Below are positions 30,824 to 40,243 of a stretch of DNA of 64,000 nucleotides, piece after piece. The position numbers and the translations under genes are program-made. The notes under the pieces are model-generated. The model was not told the origin of the DNA, did no database searches, and was given only the letters and a program-made list of their open reading frames with translations. Positions within the stretch are counted from its first letter, which is position 1. Each line of letters opens with the position of its first letter. The DNA comes from Paractinoplanes lichenicola (GTDB lineage Bacteria; Actinomycetota; Actinomycetes; Mycobacteriales; Micromonosporaceae), in the NCBI RefSeq assembly GCF_016785085.1, contig NZ_JAENHO010000004.1, positions 372,001 to 436,000 on the forward strand, read 5' to 3'.

Positions 30824-31851
30824 CAGTCCTCCCCACCTGTCGTGGTGAACTTGTCGTAATAGATGTGCTTCTCGGGCGTTCCCAGCTGGGCCAGCAGCGG
30901 CATGGCCGCCTCGACCATCGGCGGCGGCCCGCACAGATAGGCGTGCGCCCTGCTCAGATCGACCTCGTTGGTTTTGAGGACGTCGGTGATCAAGCCGACC
31001 TCGCCCGCCCAGCCCTCAGGCTCCTCACTGAGTGCGGGCACGAATCGGAAGCCGGGCAGTTTGCCGCGCAGCGCCTCGATCTCGGCGACAAAGCAAAGAT
31101 CCTTCGCCGTACGGGCTCCGTAGTAGAAAACGGCCTTGCGCTCGATGCCCCGCTCGGCCATCGAGCGCAGCAGCGACAGGATCGGCGCCAGCCCGGCACC
31201 CCCGCCCACGAAGATCAGGTCGCGGTCGGGGGCGTCGCGCAGGGTGAAGACCCCGAACGGGCCGGTCAGTTCCAGGCGGTCGCCCACCTTGAGCGTGCCG
31301 TCGAGGTAGGACGAGAAGATCCCGTCCGGGTAGACCTTGATGACGAACTCGAGCTTTTTATATGAGGTGCCCGCCATCGAGAACGAGCGGGTGATCTCGG
31401 TGCCCGGCACCTTGATGTCGACGTACTGCCCGGGGAAGAACGTCAGCTCCCGCGGCTCGATCAGCTCCAGGACGAGGTGCCGCAGGTCGTGGGTCACGTG
31501 GTCGATCGCCACGACCTCGGCCACCGCGTTCTGGATGGGCAGCCCCGAGCGGATCATCTCCTCGTCGAAGTTGAGCAGCTCGATCGTCACGTCCTCGTAC
31601 ACGTGGGCCCGGCACAGGAGCGTGAAACCCTCCTCCTTCTCGTAGTCGGGCAGCGCGAACGTGGAGTAGCGGTCGAGCTCGATGTCGTCACCGTCGAGGA
31701 CGAACGACTTGCAGGCGGCGCACTGGCCCTCCTTGCACCCGTGCATGAGCATCAGCCCCTGCTCGGACGCGGAGCGCAGCACGGTCTGCTCCTCGTCGAC
31801 CTCGATCTCGATCCCGACGGGCTCGAACCGGACCCGGTGCTTCTCGCCCAT
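30823..31851 (-). CDS. prmB: Propane monooxygenase reductase (2Fe-2S ferredoxin/FAD/NADH)
   Basis: 342 residues from ATG 31851, which shares its A with the prmA stop. The N-terminal plant-type ferredoxin domain has the ligands Cys39, Cys44, Cys47 and Cys80 (HGCKEGQCAACKS ... LLC). The FAD domain follows with TRSFSMAG (about 154-161), then the NAD domain with FVGGGAGLAPILSLLRS and the C-terminal AYLCGPPPMVEAA. It passes electrons from NADH to the diiron hydroxylase. All cofactor residues are present. Confidence 0.94.
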   Translation of the reverse strand: MGEKHRVRFEPVGIEIEVDEEQTVLRSASEQGLMLMHGCKEGQCAACKSFVLDGDDIELDRYSTFALPDYEKEEGFTLLCRAHVYEDVTIELLNFDEEMIRSGLPIQNAVAEVVAIDHVTHDLRHLVLELIEPRELTFFPGQYVDIKVPGTEITRSFSMAGTSYKKLEFVIKVYPDGIFSSYLDGTLKVGDRLELTGPFGVFTLRDAPDRDLIFVGGGAGLAPILSLLRSMAERGIERKAVFYYGARTAKDLCFVAEIEALRGKLPGFRFVPALSEEPEGWAGEVGLITDVLKTNEVDLSRAHAYLCGPPPMVEAAMPLLAQLGTPEKHIYYDKFTTTGGED

Positions 31852-33500
31852 CAGTCCTTGGCCGGCCTTCCGGCTGGACCGCCCTTGATGTAGTTCGCGT
31901 GGAACGCCGCCCGCTCCGCGTCGGACATCTGGTTGAGCAGCACGTTCGGGCTCTGCAGGTTCGGCATGCGGCGCAGGTGGTCCAACGTCCACATCTTCTT
32001 GGGGTCGTCCAGGTTGAGGTGCGGCTGCGCCACCATCGTCTTGCCGTCATCGCGGACGAAGCCCATGTCCTGCACGACGTCGGCCCAGTTCCAGCCGTGG
32101 TAGAGCGTCTCCCACTCGCGGGCGCCGATCAGCTGGCCCATGTTCGGGGTGTTGCGGCCCTGATAGACCGGGCGGAACGCCTCGACGTCGGTCCAGCGGC
32201 AGGCCTCGTGGCAGTACGTGCGCCACTGCCCGTCGACCTCGGCCATCACCATGTCCTCACGCACCAGGCACGGCACCATGCAGGTCCAGCAGCGGTGCGG
32301 ATACTGGTAGTCGACGTCCTCGGCGACGATCGGGTGATGCCCGTTCGGCGTGCTCAGGCGGTTGTAGTTCTCCCACCACTTGCCATAGCGGTCGTACCAG
32401 CCCGGATACTTGTGCTCGAACCACTCGAAGTCCTTGTCGGTCATCGGGTCGATCCGCCAGTAGTTGGCCAGCCAGCCGGTCGCGAAGAACTGCGCCACCT
32501 CGTGCACGTAGCCCTTGTGCCAGATCTGGTTCCACGACTCCTCGATCAGGTCGTGCGGGATCGTCAGGCCGTATTTCTCCAGCGGCACCAGATACGAGCG
32601 GTAGTAGTCGTCGTAGATCCAGCGGCGCCACATCTCCGCGTACGACTCGCGGTCCTTGCGCCGGTCCTTGGTGCCGTATTCGATGAAGGTGCCGATCGCG
32701 GCGTCGACCACGCGGTGGTTGTTCCACCAGGCGTAGCGCAGGTCGCGCTCGAGCAGCTGGTGGTTGCCCTCGTCGGCCAGCGCCATCAGCAGCGTCGCGT
32801 AGCCGTTGGAGATGTGCCGCGACTCGTCCGACTGCACCGAGTGGAACACCGTCGGCAGCAGGTAGTCGCCGTTCGCGGCGGCCTCGGCCGGCATCGCGAC
32901 GAACAGGGTGTTGGTGAACGCGGTCTCGGCCACGATCGTCAGATAGATGCTGGCCGCGGTGATCGCGTCACCGGTGATGAAGCCCTCGGCGAACTGGCGG
33001 CCGATCGTGCCGCAGTAGTCGTTCTGGAAGTTGCGCAGGCTCGAGTTGAAGCCCGCCGGGTCGATGTAGTTGTTCATGTACAGGCGCTTGAGGTTCTGCT
33101 GGATCGTCGAGTGCCGGACCTCGTCGATCATCTGGATCGCCTGGCCGTTGTGCAGTTCCGGGTTGGGCACGTTGCGGAACAGCAGCGGCATCGCGCGGGC
33201 GGCCGAGATCTCCGGCAGCGGGATGATCGACAGGAACAGCTTCTGCCACTCCAGCCAGCGCTCCTGCACCTGGCGGAACATGTTGCCGCGGATCGCGCCG
33301 TCGGACGCGCCGTACACCCGGTGGTCCTTCTCCTCCTGCATCGGGAAGTACGACCGCAGCACCTGCTTGAGCGGGTCCTTCTTCTGCGCCTTGCGGAACG
33401 TGTAGTCCGTTCCGTAGTGCGAGACCGGCTGGTGGTACATCGGTTCCCAGGCCAGCTCCTGGATCTTCTGATGAGCCTTGGCCACACTCTGGCGACTCAT
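31851..33500 (-). CDS. prmA: Propane monooxygenase hydroxylase large (alpha) subunit, diiron
   Basis: 549 residues from ATG 33500, with GGGAG upstream; the in-frame extension to 33551 is not needed. All six diiron ligands of the soluble diiron monooxygenases are visible: Glu97 ([11 protein letters not shown]), Glu127 and His130 ([10 protein letters not shown]), Glu192 (VAETAFTN), and Glu226 and His229 (SDESRHIS). The sequence belongs with the propane/MimA group (group 5), which oxidises propane, often acetone or phenol, and sometimes other small organics. It heads the four structural genes, 70 nt downstream of the leader gene, with a GTCTCA-type palindrome overlapping the end of that leader. 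Confidence 0.95.
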   Translation of the reverse strand: MSRQSVAKAHQKIQELAWEPMYHQPVSHYGTDYTFRKAQKKDPLKQVLRSYFPMQEEKDHRVYGASDGAIRGNMFRQVQERWLEWQKLFLSIIPLPEISAARAMPLLFRNVPNPELHNGQAIQMIDEVRHSTIQQNLKRLYMNNYIDPAGFNSSLRNFQNDYCGTIGRQFAEGFITGDAITAASIYLTIVAETAFTNTLFVAMPAEAAANGDYLLPTVFHSVQSDESRHISNGYATLLMALADEGNHQLLERDLRYAWWNNHRVVDAAIGTFIEYGTKDRRKDRESYAEMWRRWIYDDYYRSYLVPLEKYGLTIPHDLIEESWNQIWHKGYVHEVAQFFATGWLANYWRIDPMTDKDFEWFEHKYPGWYDRYGKWWENYNRLSTPNGHHPIVAEDVDYQYPHRCWTCMVPCLVREDMVMAEVDGQWRTYCHEACRWTDVEAFRPVYQGRNTPNMGQLIGAREWETLYHGWNWADVVQDMGFVRDDGKTMVAQPHLNLDDPKKMWTLDHLRRMPNLQSPNVLLNQMSDAERAAFHANYIKGGPAGRPAKD

Positions 33501-33567
33501 GAGTGCTCCCTTTATTCGGCTGCGTGCCTTACTTGGCGCATCAGACCCCATGCCGTACGTGGTGGGG

Positions 33568-33582
33568 GTCTCACATTGAGTC
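33568..33582. promoter_or_regulatory. Palindrome GTCTCACATTGAGTC (putative activator site upstream of prmA)
   Basis: One mismatch from the perfect GTCTCA-N3-TGAGAC repeat at 33839. It covers the last codons and stop of the small leader gene and lies 68 nt upstream of the prmA start. It could be an internal operator giving prmA its own promoter, or a second site for the MimR-like activator. Confidence 0.5.
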
Positions 33583-33804
33583 AGGGCCGTCGGGGAACAT
33601 GGCTGCCCGAATTTCCGCCAGACGGTTTTTCACGTTTTCTCGCACCTGGCGGTCGCCCTCGGCGGCCGGCTCGATGCCCAGGGCCCGCAGCAGGTCGGCC
33701 GCGGGCGCGCCCGGATCGGTCCCGCCCAGCACGGGATGCAGGCCCTGAGCAGCCAAGTGATGGAAGACCACGTTGACGACGGTCCACGGGTTGAACGTCT
33801 CCAT
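33571..33804 (-). CDS. Small leader protein of the propane monooxygenase operon
   Basis: 77 residues, [20 protein letters not shown] followed by GLHPVLGG and an acidic, Ala-rich C-terminus ending in [10 protein letters not shown]. Family not recognised. The antisense frame is Arg-rich and unlikely. It lies between the divergent regulator gene and prmA and is read in the prmA direction, so it is probably the first gene of the operon. Both ends are flanked by GTCTCA palindromes (33568 and 33839). Confidence 0.6.
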   Translation of the reverse strand: METFNPWTVVNVVFHHLAAQGLHPVLGGTDPGAPAADLLRALGIEPAAEGDRQVRENVKNRLAEIRAAMFPDGPDSM

Positions 33805-33838
33805 CGCCCGAGTCCACCCCTTTGTCCCAGGGGTCGCG

Positions 33839-33853
33839 GTCTCAACATGAGAC
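33839..33853. promoter_or_regulatory. Perfect palindrome GTCTCAACATGAGAC in the regulator/monooxygenase spacer
   Basis: A perfect 6-3-6 inverted repeat in the 115-bp divergent spacer, 35 nt from the leader gene start (33804) and ~66 nt from the regulator start (33920). It is the prime candidate for the site bound by the MimR-like activator through its C-terminal Fis-type helix-turn-helix. The same pattern recurs at 33568 and 8624. Confidence 0.6.
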
Positions 33854-33919
33854 GGGGGTCACCCCGGCCGGGCCTATGGTGAAACAGGCCCGAAACAACC
33901 CCTGCCGACAGGGGACCCC

Positions 33920-35686
33920 ATGGCGCTCGGACAGAACGATCCGCTGGCGAAGACGCGAGAACAGTTCCTCACAGCCGAACAGGTCGACCCCAACCAGGTG
34001 CGGGACGCGATCCTGGCCTCGTGGTGGCGTTCCCGCCACTGGAACGTGGCCGCCGACCGGGTCGACCTGACCTACCTGCGCGACCCCGACCTCGACACGC
34101 CGCTCACCCGCAGCGCCCTGCCCGTGCTGCAACATCTGCGCGAACACCTCGACGGCCAGCCGATCAGCATCATCCTCACCGACCCGACCGGCCTCGTGCT
34201 GACCCGCCTCGACGCCGGCCGCGACCTCGACACCCACCTCGACCGGGTCAACCTGGCCCCCGGCTTCAGCTACGCCGAGGAGTTCGTCGGCACCAACGGC
34301 ATCGGCACCGCGCTCGAGGGCGGCCGGCCCATGCACGTCTTCGGTCACGAGCACTACGCCGAGCATCTGGAGGACCTGGCCTGCGCCGGGGTGCCGATCC
34401 AGCATCCGATCTCGGGCAAGACGGTCGGGGCGGTCGACCTGACCTGCTGGCGCCGCGACGCCGACCCGCTGCTGCTCGCCCTGGCCAAGACGACCGCCGG
34501 GCAGATCCAGCAGGCGTTGCTGGCCGACAGCGGCATCCGCGAGCTCGAGCTCCTGCAGGAATATCTGCGCACGTGCCGGCGTACGGCGGGAATTGTCTTT
34601 GCCCTCAACAACGACGTCGTGATGATGAACGACAACGCCCGCCACGTGCTCGACCCGGCCGAACAGAGCATGCTGCTGGCCCAGGCGGCCGAGACTCTGG
34701 CCGGCCGCAACCCCACGGCGTCGCTCACAGTGGAGCTGCCCAGCGGCGTCAAGGCGCGCATGTTCTGCCGCCCGGTCCGCGGCGAGGGCGGCCTCACCGG
34801 CGGCGTCGTGCACGTCAAACTGGCCGAGCAACGCACCGGCGTACGGCTCGACCCCGACCCCCGCATGTTCCTGCCCGGCCTCGTCGGCTCCGGCGGCCTC
34901 TGGCTACGCGGCTGCCACCAGGTCAAATCCGCGTACGCGGCGGGGGAGTGGCTCGCCCTGGAAGGCGAACCCGGCGTAGGCAAACTCGCCGTCGTGCGCG
35001 CCATCCACCAGCACGACAACCCCGGCGCCCACTTCGCCGTGGTCGACGCCGCCTCCCCCGGCCGCGGCTGGCTGATCGACATCCGCCGCGAACTGGCCGA
35101 CGGCACCGGCGCCCTGGTCATCCAACACGCCGACCGCGCCGGCGACCACCTGACCGCCCTCTGCCGCCTGCTGGAGAAGGCCCGCGTGGCCGGCGCCGCC
35201 CCGTGGGTCGCGGTCACCCTGAGCCAACGCCACGACGGCAGCGACCTCGCCGACCTGCTGCGCTTCTTCCCCAGCACAGTCGAACTGCCCCCGCTGCGCT
35301 ACCACCTGGAGGACGTGCAGACTTTGGTCCCGTTCTTCCTGACCCGCCTGGTGCCGGACGGCCGGCTCACCTGCTCACCGGAAGCCCTGCAGATGCTCAG
35401 CCGCTCCTCGTGGCCGGGCAACATCGAACAACTGTGGCAAGTGCTCCGCAACATAGTCCAGCATCGCCGCAGCGGCGCCATCCGCCCACTCGACCTGCCC
35501 CCCGAATGCCGCACCGTGTCGCGCCGCCTGCTCAGCCCGCTGGAAGCCATGGAACGCGACGCGATCGTCCGCAGCCTGCTCGACTGGGACGGCAACAAGG
35601 TGAAGGCGGCGGCCGCCCTGGGCATGTCCCGCGCCACGATCTACCGAAAAATCCACGAATACGGCATCGTCGCCCCGGCCAAGTGA
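33920..35686 (+). CDS. mimR: MimR/AcoR-like activator of the monooxygenase operon (GAF, AAA+, Fis HTH)
   Basis: 588 residues. The N-terminal region (about 25-205) has the GAF-type sensor of AcoR relatives (VRDAILASWWRSR, EEFVGTNGIGTALEGGRPMH, VPIQHPISGKTVGAVDLTCW). The AAA+ region (about 325-525) retains a Walker A (GEPGVGK, 349-355) and the SSWPGNIEQLWQVLRN segment. It lacks the GAFTGA loop that contacts sigma-54, in keeping with the absence of sigma-54 from actinobacteria. The Fis-type HTH is at the end (GNKVKAAAALGMSRATIYRK). Divergent placement matches MimR, the activator of mimABCD in mycobacteria. Confidence 0.9.
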   Translation: MALGQNDPLAKTREQFLTAEQVDPNQVRDAILASWWRSRHWNVAADRVDLTYLRDPDLDTPLTRSALPVLQHLREHLDGQPISIILTDPTGLVLTRLDAGRDLDTHLDRVNLAPGFSYAEEFVGTNGIGTALEGGRPMHVFGHEHYAEHLEDLACAGVPIQHPISGKTVGAVDLTCWRRDADPLLLALAKTTAGQIQQALLADSGIRELELLQEYLRTCRRTAGIVFALNNDVVMMNDNARHVLDPAEQSMLLAQAAETLAGRNPTASLTVELPSGVKARMFCRPVRGEGGLTGGVVHVKLAEQRTGVRLDPDPRMFLPGLVGSGGLWLRGCHQVKSAYAAGEWLALEGEPGVGKLAVVRAIHQHDNPGAHFAVVDAASPGRGWLIDIRRELADGTGALVIQHADRAGDHLTALCRLLEKARVAGAAPWVAVTLSQRHDGSDLADLLRFFPSTVELPPLRYHLEDVQTLVPFFLTRLVPDGRLTCSPEALQMLSRSSWPGNIEQLWQVLRNIVQHRRSGAIRPLDLPPECRTVSRRLLSPLEAMERDAIVRSLLDWDGNKVKAAAALGMSRATIYRKIHEYGIVAPAK

Positions 35687-35691
35687 CCCGC

Positions 35692-36408
35692 CTACCGGAG
35701 GGTGATCTCCGCCGTCGGCGCCAGCGGCTTGCAGGGATACGGAATCGCCGGGAGCCGGTAGTCCGAGTTCTGCCCGCCGGCGGCGGTGAGCAGAAGTCCG
35801 TGGCAATCCGCATTCGCGTCGATCGCCGTGAATCGGAACGTGTGCCCGACGTCGTCCTGGTCCCCGACGGAGGCCGAGGCCACCCAGCGGCCCTCCTGGG
35901 CAACGGTGACCGGCCCTCCACCCACGATGAAGTAGTCGCGTGAACTGTCGCCGCGGGACACGATCCACAGGGTGTGGCCGTCCGGCCCGCCGCCGAAGGT
36001 TCCGGCGAGCCCGATCCTGGTCTTCGGCGCGAATTCGGAACCCGGGGCGGGTTCGGTGAAGGCAAAGCCGACATCGGATGCCGGGGTGTCGTCGCCAGGC
36101 AAGCGGACAAAGGTGAGAACCACGGCGCCCGCGACGAACGCGATGACGAGCAGGGCCGCATTCACGACCCGGCCCGTCCGCCGGGTCTCGCTGCGATGCG
36201 AGGTCTGTTCCGCCGCGACACCGCCGAGCAGGGACACCGGCACCACGACGAGCGCGACGATCACACCGAGCGTCGATCCCATCTTGTCCATCAGGTCGAG
36301 AGCGTCCCGGCCCCGGACGATCGCGGCGATCAGCGCGCCCAGAAGCAACGCCGCGAGGATGAGCGCGGCGTTGCCGAGCGTGGTCAGCCAGCGTTTACGC
36401 TCGCCCAC
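35692..36408 (-). CDS. Membrane protein with external beta domain, unknown function
   Basis: 238 residues. Three transmembrane helices are visible (LGNAALILAALLLGALIAAI; LGVIVALVVVPVSLLGGVAA; VVNAALLVIAFVAGAVVLTF), followed by an external domain of ~120 residues (EPAPGSEFAPKTRIGLAGTF, GHTLWIVSRGDSSRDYFIVG) with an Ig/BON-like appearance. The family is not recognised. It ends 5 nt from the stop of the activator gene on the opposite strand. Confidence 0.65.
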   Translation of the reverse strand: MGERKRWLTTLGNAALILAALLLGALIAAIVRGRDALDLMDKMGSTLGVIVALVVVPVSLLGGVAAEQTSHRSETRRTGRVVNAALLVIAFVAGAVVLTFVRLPGDDTPASDVGFAFTEPAPGSEFAPKTRIGLAGTFGGGPDGHTLWIVSRGDSSRDYFIVGGGPVTVAQEGRWVASASVGDQDDVGHTFRFTAIDANADCHGLLLTAAGGQNSDYRLPAIPYPCKPLAPTAEITLR

Positions 36409-36434
36409 AAGTCCCGTGTGCTTCCGTCACGGCT

Positions 36435-39400
36435 TCAACTGGCGGCTGCCGCACGTGCGAGAACTTCCTCGGTGGTGAGAGGGCTGCGGGGGTGGTGGCT
36501 CAAGCACAGCGGGGCGGTCAGCTTGACGAACGGGCCGCCCTCGACTGTTGCGTAGAACTGGCCGGCCTTGAGGCGGGCGACGTCGGCGATGGAGCTGCCC
36601 TTGGCGCGGGCCATGTCTTGCGCCGCGGCGATTTGGGCTGGGCTGTTGAGCAGGCCGAAGAACTGGGTGGCGGCGTTGCCGGGGATGCGGTTGTGCAGGC
36701 CCTTGGGCGCCTGGGTGGCGAAGATCAGGCCCAGGCCGTACTTGCGGGCCTGCGAGGCGAGCGCGAGCGTGCTCTGGGTGCAGGCGGTCATCGTGCCCGA
36801 CGGGGCCAGGGTCTGGGCCTCGTCCATCACGAACAGGCCGCCGAGGGGGCGGTCGCCCGCCGGGTTGCGTTTGATCCAGGCGAACAGGGCGATCTGCAGC
36901 TGGTTGACGAAGTTCTGCCGCTGCTGGTCGTCGGGCAATCCCACGAAGCTGATCACGGAGACTCGGGCGCGGAAGCCGTCGGACGGGGTCAGCAGCTCAC
37001 CCGGGTTCATGGGGGCGCCGCGGCCGCCGAACATCGGGTCGTTGACCATCGCCGCGGTGAGGAGTTGGGCCATGTTGCCGGCCAGCTTGGTCGCCTCGTC
37101 GAGCAGGCTGACGCCCTCCGGCAGCGCGTTGAGCAGGCCGATGAAGCCGCGCAGGTCGCTCCCGCCGGCCCGCGCGTAACTCAGCATCGCCTCCCGCAGC
37201 ACGGCCCGGCCCAGCACCGCCTTGTCGGTCTTGCCGTCGACCCGGGCGTGCGGCGCCAGGGCCGCCACCGCGGAGTCGATCCCCGCCGCGAACGCGTCCG
37301 CGTCGTCCAAGATGTCGGCGAACTCCGGCAGCGGCTGGAAACTGATCGGGCGCCCACTGTCCCGGTTCGGCGTCCACACGACGACCTCGGTGTTCCGGAG
37401 GTAGTCGTCGGCGCGGGCGGCCTCCGCGGCATCCCAGCCTTCCGGCGTCGTGGGCCAGGGATCGCCCAGCCGGGCCAGGTCGTTGTTCGGGTCGAGCACG
37501 ATCGTCGACACCCCGCGCAGCGCACACTCCTCGACGATCCGCCGGATCAGCACCGTCTTGCCCGACCCGGACCCCGCGAAGATCGCCGTGTGCCGCCGCA
37601 TGGCCTCCAGATCGATGGTCACCGGGTCGCCGCCGTCCATCGGGGTGCCCAGCGGCAGGGACCCACCGGCCGGGGCCACGGCGGGGGTTGAGATCGGCGC
37701 CGGTGCCGAGGCCGTGCCCAGCGCCTCTTGCAGCAGCCCGATCGCCTTAGTGGGCTGCCGTTCACGGAACCACGGCAGGAGCCGGTCCGAGCCGTACTTG
37801 TCGATCAGGTCGGCCAGGGCTCGCAGCCGCTTGATGTCGTCGTCGCTGAAGGGCAGCACGACCCCGCCGGCCTCGGTGAAGTCTTTGACCACCTCACGCG
37901 TGCGGGCGCCCTGCGACCACGGGTGCACATCCAGGTTGCGCAACAGGAACAGCCGGCGCTTGGTGATCCCCGCAGTGAGCCCGGCGGTCGTGACGGCATT
38001 ACGGATCCGATTGAGCACGGCGATGTGGTGGGTCGCGCACATGCCCCGGAACGCCCAGTGCTCCTCGTCCTCGGACTCCGCATCGAGGTCGTCCTCGGAC
38101 AGGCTCAGCCGCAGTCGCGCGTGCAGGGCCGGCTTGCCGCCGGCGTGCGGGTCGATGCTGAACGCATCCCCGTGGGCGCCACGCTCCCCGATCCACGCCG
38201 TGAGGCCCGCCGTGAGCAGCGCGGGCACCTCCAGGTCTTCGGTGGCCTGATCCAGCGCGGGACTTGGGTCGGCGTGCCTGAGGAATTCGGCGAACTGCTC
38301 GTCGATCGGATCCAGGTTCTCGGCGGACTCCGTCGTGCTGACTCGCTCCGCGGCGGGAACGGCCCGCTCGGCTTGAGGATCCAGGTTTTCGAGCTCGGAC
38401 ACGGTCTCGGCACGCAGACAAGCGCGTACATGGGTATCGATGGCGCGCAGCAACTCGCGTGGCGTGTAGTCGGGCGCGTCGTCGAATGCGGCGGGACTGA
38501 CTGGCCACGTCGGGTACGGCGGCGTGAAGCCGATGCTCTCGAAAGGCTGCGCGAAGCGTTTCTCGATCAGCTCCCGGCCCATGTCGGCCGTCGGGATCTT
38601 GCGAAGCTGCACGGCCTCGCGGAACCTGTCCTGCACGGTGTCGGTTGCCTGTGTGGTGATGTCTTCCCAGGTATGGGGCAAGCAAGTCACCACGGACAGG
38701 GACCGCCGAGTTGTTTCCCGCAGCGACATGAGGCCGCCTGCGACCTGCTCCAGTAGCAACGCGTGCTGCCACGCGCCAGCTCGGTCGCCCAGAACGCCGG
38801 TCACTTTGGCGGACTGGGCGACCAGCAGGTCGATCTGGTCGACCGCGATCACCGTAGGCCCGGTCAGGGCGAGCAACCGCGACACGTCCCGTACGACTTC
38901 CTGCGCCGAACGCTTGCCGCGCCGCATTCCCCAGGCAGCCCGTTGACCCGGCTCCTCCTCGTCGTTGGAGCAAAGAAACTGGTATCCGATGTCCTGCGAT
39001 CCGGGATCTCCGCTCGCGAAGAGAATCAGGGCCCGTGCAGTGTCCTGGCTCTCCATGCCGATCTGGCGGTGATGTTTGCGGAGAAGGTCGATGAACGCGT
39101 CGAGGGCCGGACGGGTGAGCTCGCTGTCACCGACGGCGGCGCGATGCACGCCGCGGGTGGCCCCGATCACGGTGCCGAGCCGTCGCAGAAAGGTCTTCAG
39201 CTGGCTCTCACCCGAAGCTGTGGGTCGGGCGAATCCGTCCAGGATCGACAGCGCCCCGCTCCGCCAGAACGCGCTGGTCTCAAGCAGGCTGATCAGGAAG
39301 AAGTAGCCCCCGGCATCCTGCACCTGGGTGCGAACGGCACCGAGCAGATGTGTCTTCCCGCTGCCACGCTGGCCCAGGATCGCGACGCCGATCGGACTGG

Positions 39401-39563
39401 ACTCGGTGCTTCGCTCGGCCTCGTCCACCCCGTCGAGCACCATGCGCACGACGTTGTGGTGAAGACCGTCCACGTGGAACGGGGCCGGTCTCCACACATC
39501 GTCGGGGGTGGGAGCCCAGTTGAACCTCAGCGCGGCCAGGGCACGCTGCTGCTCGGCATCCAT
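36435..39563 (-). CDS. Dual-ATPase protein: N-terminal AAA module fused to HerA/FtsK-like (DUF87) ATPase
   Basis: 1042 residues. Module 1 has a Walker A (ILGQRGSGKTHLLGA, about 61-75) and Walker B (TVIAVDQIDLL, about 237-247), as in ORC/Cdc6- or STAND-like ATPases. A charged linker follows. Module 2 is HerA/FtsK-like: Walker A (IFAGSGSGKTVLIRR, ~661-675), STIVLDPNNDLARLGDPWP, Walker B (GGLFVMDEAQTLAP, ~908-921) and the sensor/arginine region GLGLIFATQAPKGLHNRIPG. HerA-type ATPases pump or translocate DNA with a partner nuclease, but no nuclease domain is visible here or next door. The ATG shares a base with the stop of the small upstream gene (TGATG), so the two products probably act together. 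Confidence 0.88.
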   Translation of the reverse strand: MDAEQQRALAALRFNWAPTPDDVWRPAPFHVDGLHHNVVRMVLDGVDEAERSTESSPIGVAILGQRGSGKTHLLGAVRTQVQDAGGYFFLISLLETSAFWRSGALSILDGFARPTASGESQLKTFLRRLGTVIGATRGVHRAAVGDSELTRPALDAFIDLLRKHHRQIGMESQDTARALILFASGDPGSQDIGYQFLCSNDEEEPGQRAAWGMRRGKRSAQEVVRDVSRLLALTGPTVIAVDQIDLLVAQSAKVTGVLGDRAGAWQHALLLEQVAGGLMSLRETTRRSLSVVTCLPHTWEDITTQATDTVQDRFREAVQLRKIPTADMGRELIEKRFAQPFESIGFTPPYPTWPVSPAAFDDAPDYTPRELLRAIDTHVRACLRAETVSELENLDPQAERAVPAAERVSTTESAENLDPIDEQFAEFLRHADPSPALDQATEDLEVPALLTAGLTAWIGERGAHGDAFSIDPHAGGKPALHARLRLSLSEDDLDAESEDEEHWAFRGMCATHHIAVLNRIRNAVTTAGLTAGITKRRLFLLRNLDVHPWSQGARTREVVKDFTEAGGVVLPFSDDDIKRLRALADLIDKYGSDRLLPWFRERQPTKAIGLLQEALGTASAPAPISTPAVAPAGGSLPLGTPMDGGDPVTIDLEAMRRHTAIFAGSGSGKTVLIRRIVEECALRGVSTIVLDPNNDLARLGDPWPTTPEGWDAAEAARADDYLRNTEVVVWTPNRDSGRPISFQPLPEFADILDDADAFAAGIDSAVAALAPHARVDGKTDKAVLGRAVLREAMLSYARAGGSDLRGFIGLLNALPEGVSLLDEATKLAGNMAQLLTAAMVNDPMFGGRGAPMNPGELLTPSDGFRARVSVISFVGLPDDQQRQNFVNQLQIALFAWIKRNPAGDRPLGGLFVMDEAQTLAPSGTMTACTQSTLALASQARKYGLGLIFATQAPKGLHNRIPGNAATQFFGLLNSPAQIAAAQDMARAKGSSIADVARLKAGQFYATVEGGPFVKLTAPLCLSHHPRSPLTTEEVLARAAAAS

Positions 39564-40243
39564 CAGCGGCCGACGGCGAGGAGGTGTATGTCCTGGTTGC
39601 CGATGCGGACGGCCGCGGAGCGCTGGGCCGCCGTCAGCGCCTTCTGGTTTGACTCCGGAATCAGCGAGACGTCGGGCTCTCGCCCGAGACGCCGCAGAGC
39701 CTCGTCGACACTCGACTTGGACGCGTCGCTGACGGCCTGCCGGAGGTCATCCAGCATGACCCAAGCGCCCGGCTCGGCAGCCAGTTCCGCGTAAGCCTTA
39801 CGAATGCGCGACTTCAGATCCTCCTGGGCGGCCGGCTTGCCGCGCGGCGCCGGAGCCGAAGCCGCCCTCGTCGTCATGGGGGCAGGTGATTGGCCGGCAT
39901 AGGCCATGAAGAATTCCGCCGCCGACAGATCCTGCTTCTCGAAGTGCTGCCGTAAGACGTCGAGCAGTAGGTAGAGCGCCGCGCCGAGTGCGCCGGCCAA
40001 GGCAGGGACACCCGCGGAAGATTCTTTGATAGCCCGGCCCCAACCCTCTTCGGTGAGTTCCAAGGTCAGATACCGCGTGTCGGGCTTCAAAGTGATCAAC
40101 TTCTGTTTGATCAGCTTCTCCCGATCGGACTTCTTGATATTGATCTTCGCGTGTGTCAAATGCCGAAGTTCCGTTGGTTCGGCCTTGACCATCAAGGCGA
40201 ACAAGACGGCCCTTTGCGGATTGGTGAGTTCCCCTTCCGGCAT
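39563..40243 (-). CDS. Winged-helix-like partner of the dual ATPase
   Basis: 226 residues from ATG 40243, which has GGGAGG eight bases upstream; a GTG 42 nt earlier is possible. The N-terminus (MPEGELTNPQRAVLFALMVK, KINIKKSDREKLIKQKLITL, TRYLTLELTEEGWGRAIKES) reads as a winged-helix DNA-binding fold. A hydrophobic helix follows (PALAGALGAALYLLLDVLRQ), then a Pro/Ala linker and a second small domain (LKSRIRKAYAELAAEPGAWV). Family not recognised. The 5' half is less GC-rich than neighbouring genes. The 1-nt overlap with the ATPase implies a coupled two-gene system. Confidence 0.75.
   Translation of the reverse strand: MPEGELTNPQRAVLFALMVKAEPTELRHLTHAKINIKKSDREKLIKQKLITLKPDTRYLTLELTEEGWGRAIKESSAGVPALAGALGAALYLLLDVLRQHFEKQDLSAAEFFMAYAGQSPAPMTTRAASAPAPRGKPAAQEDLKSRIRKAYAELAAEPGAWVMLDDLRQAVSDASKSSVDEALRRLGREPDVSLIPESNQKALTAAQRSAAVRIGNQDIHLLAVGR

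Noticed and set aside
36435..39563. Dual ATPase read as a conjugation protein (VirB4/TraG-like) of an integrative element
   Set aside because: No relaxase, integrase, type IV secretion or attachment-site features nearby; the C-half reads more like HerA/FtsK.
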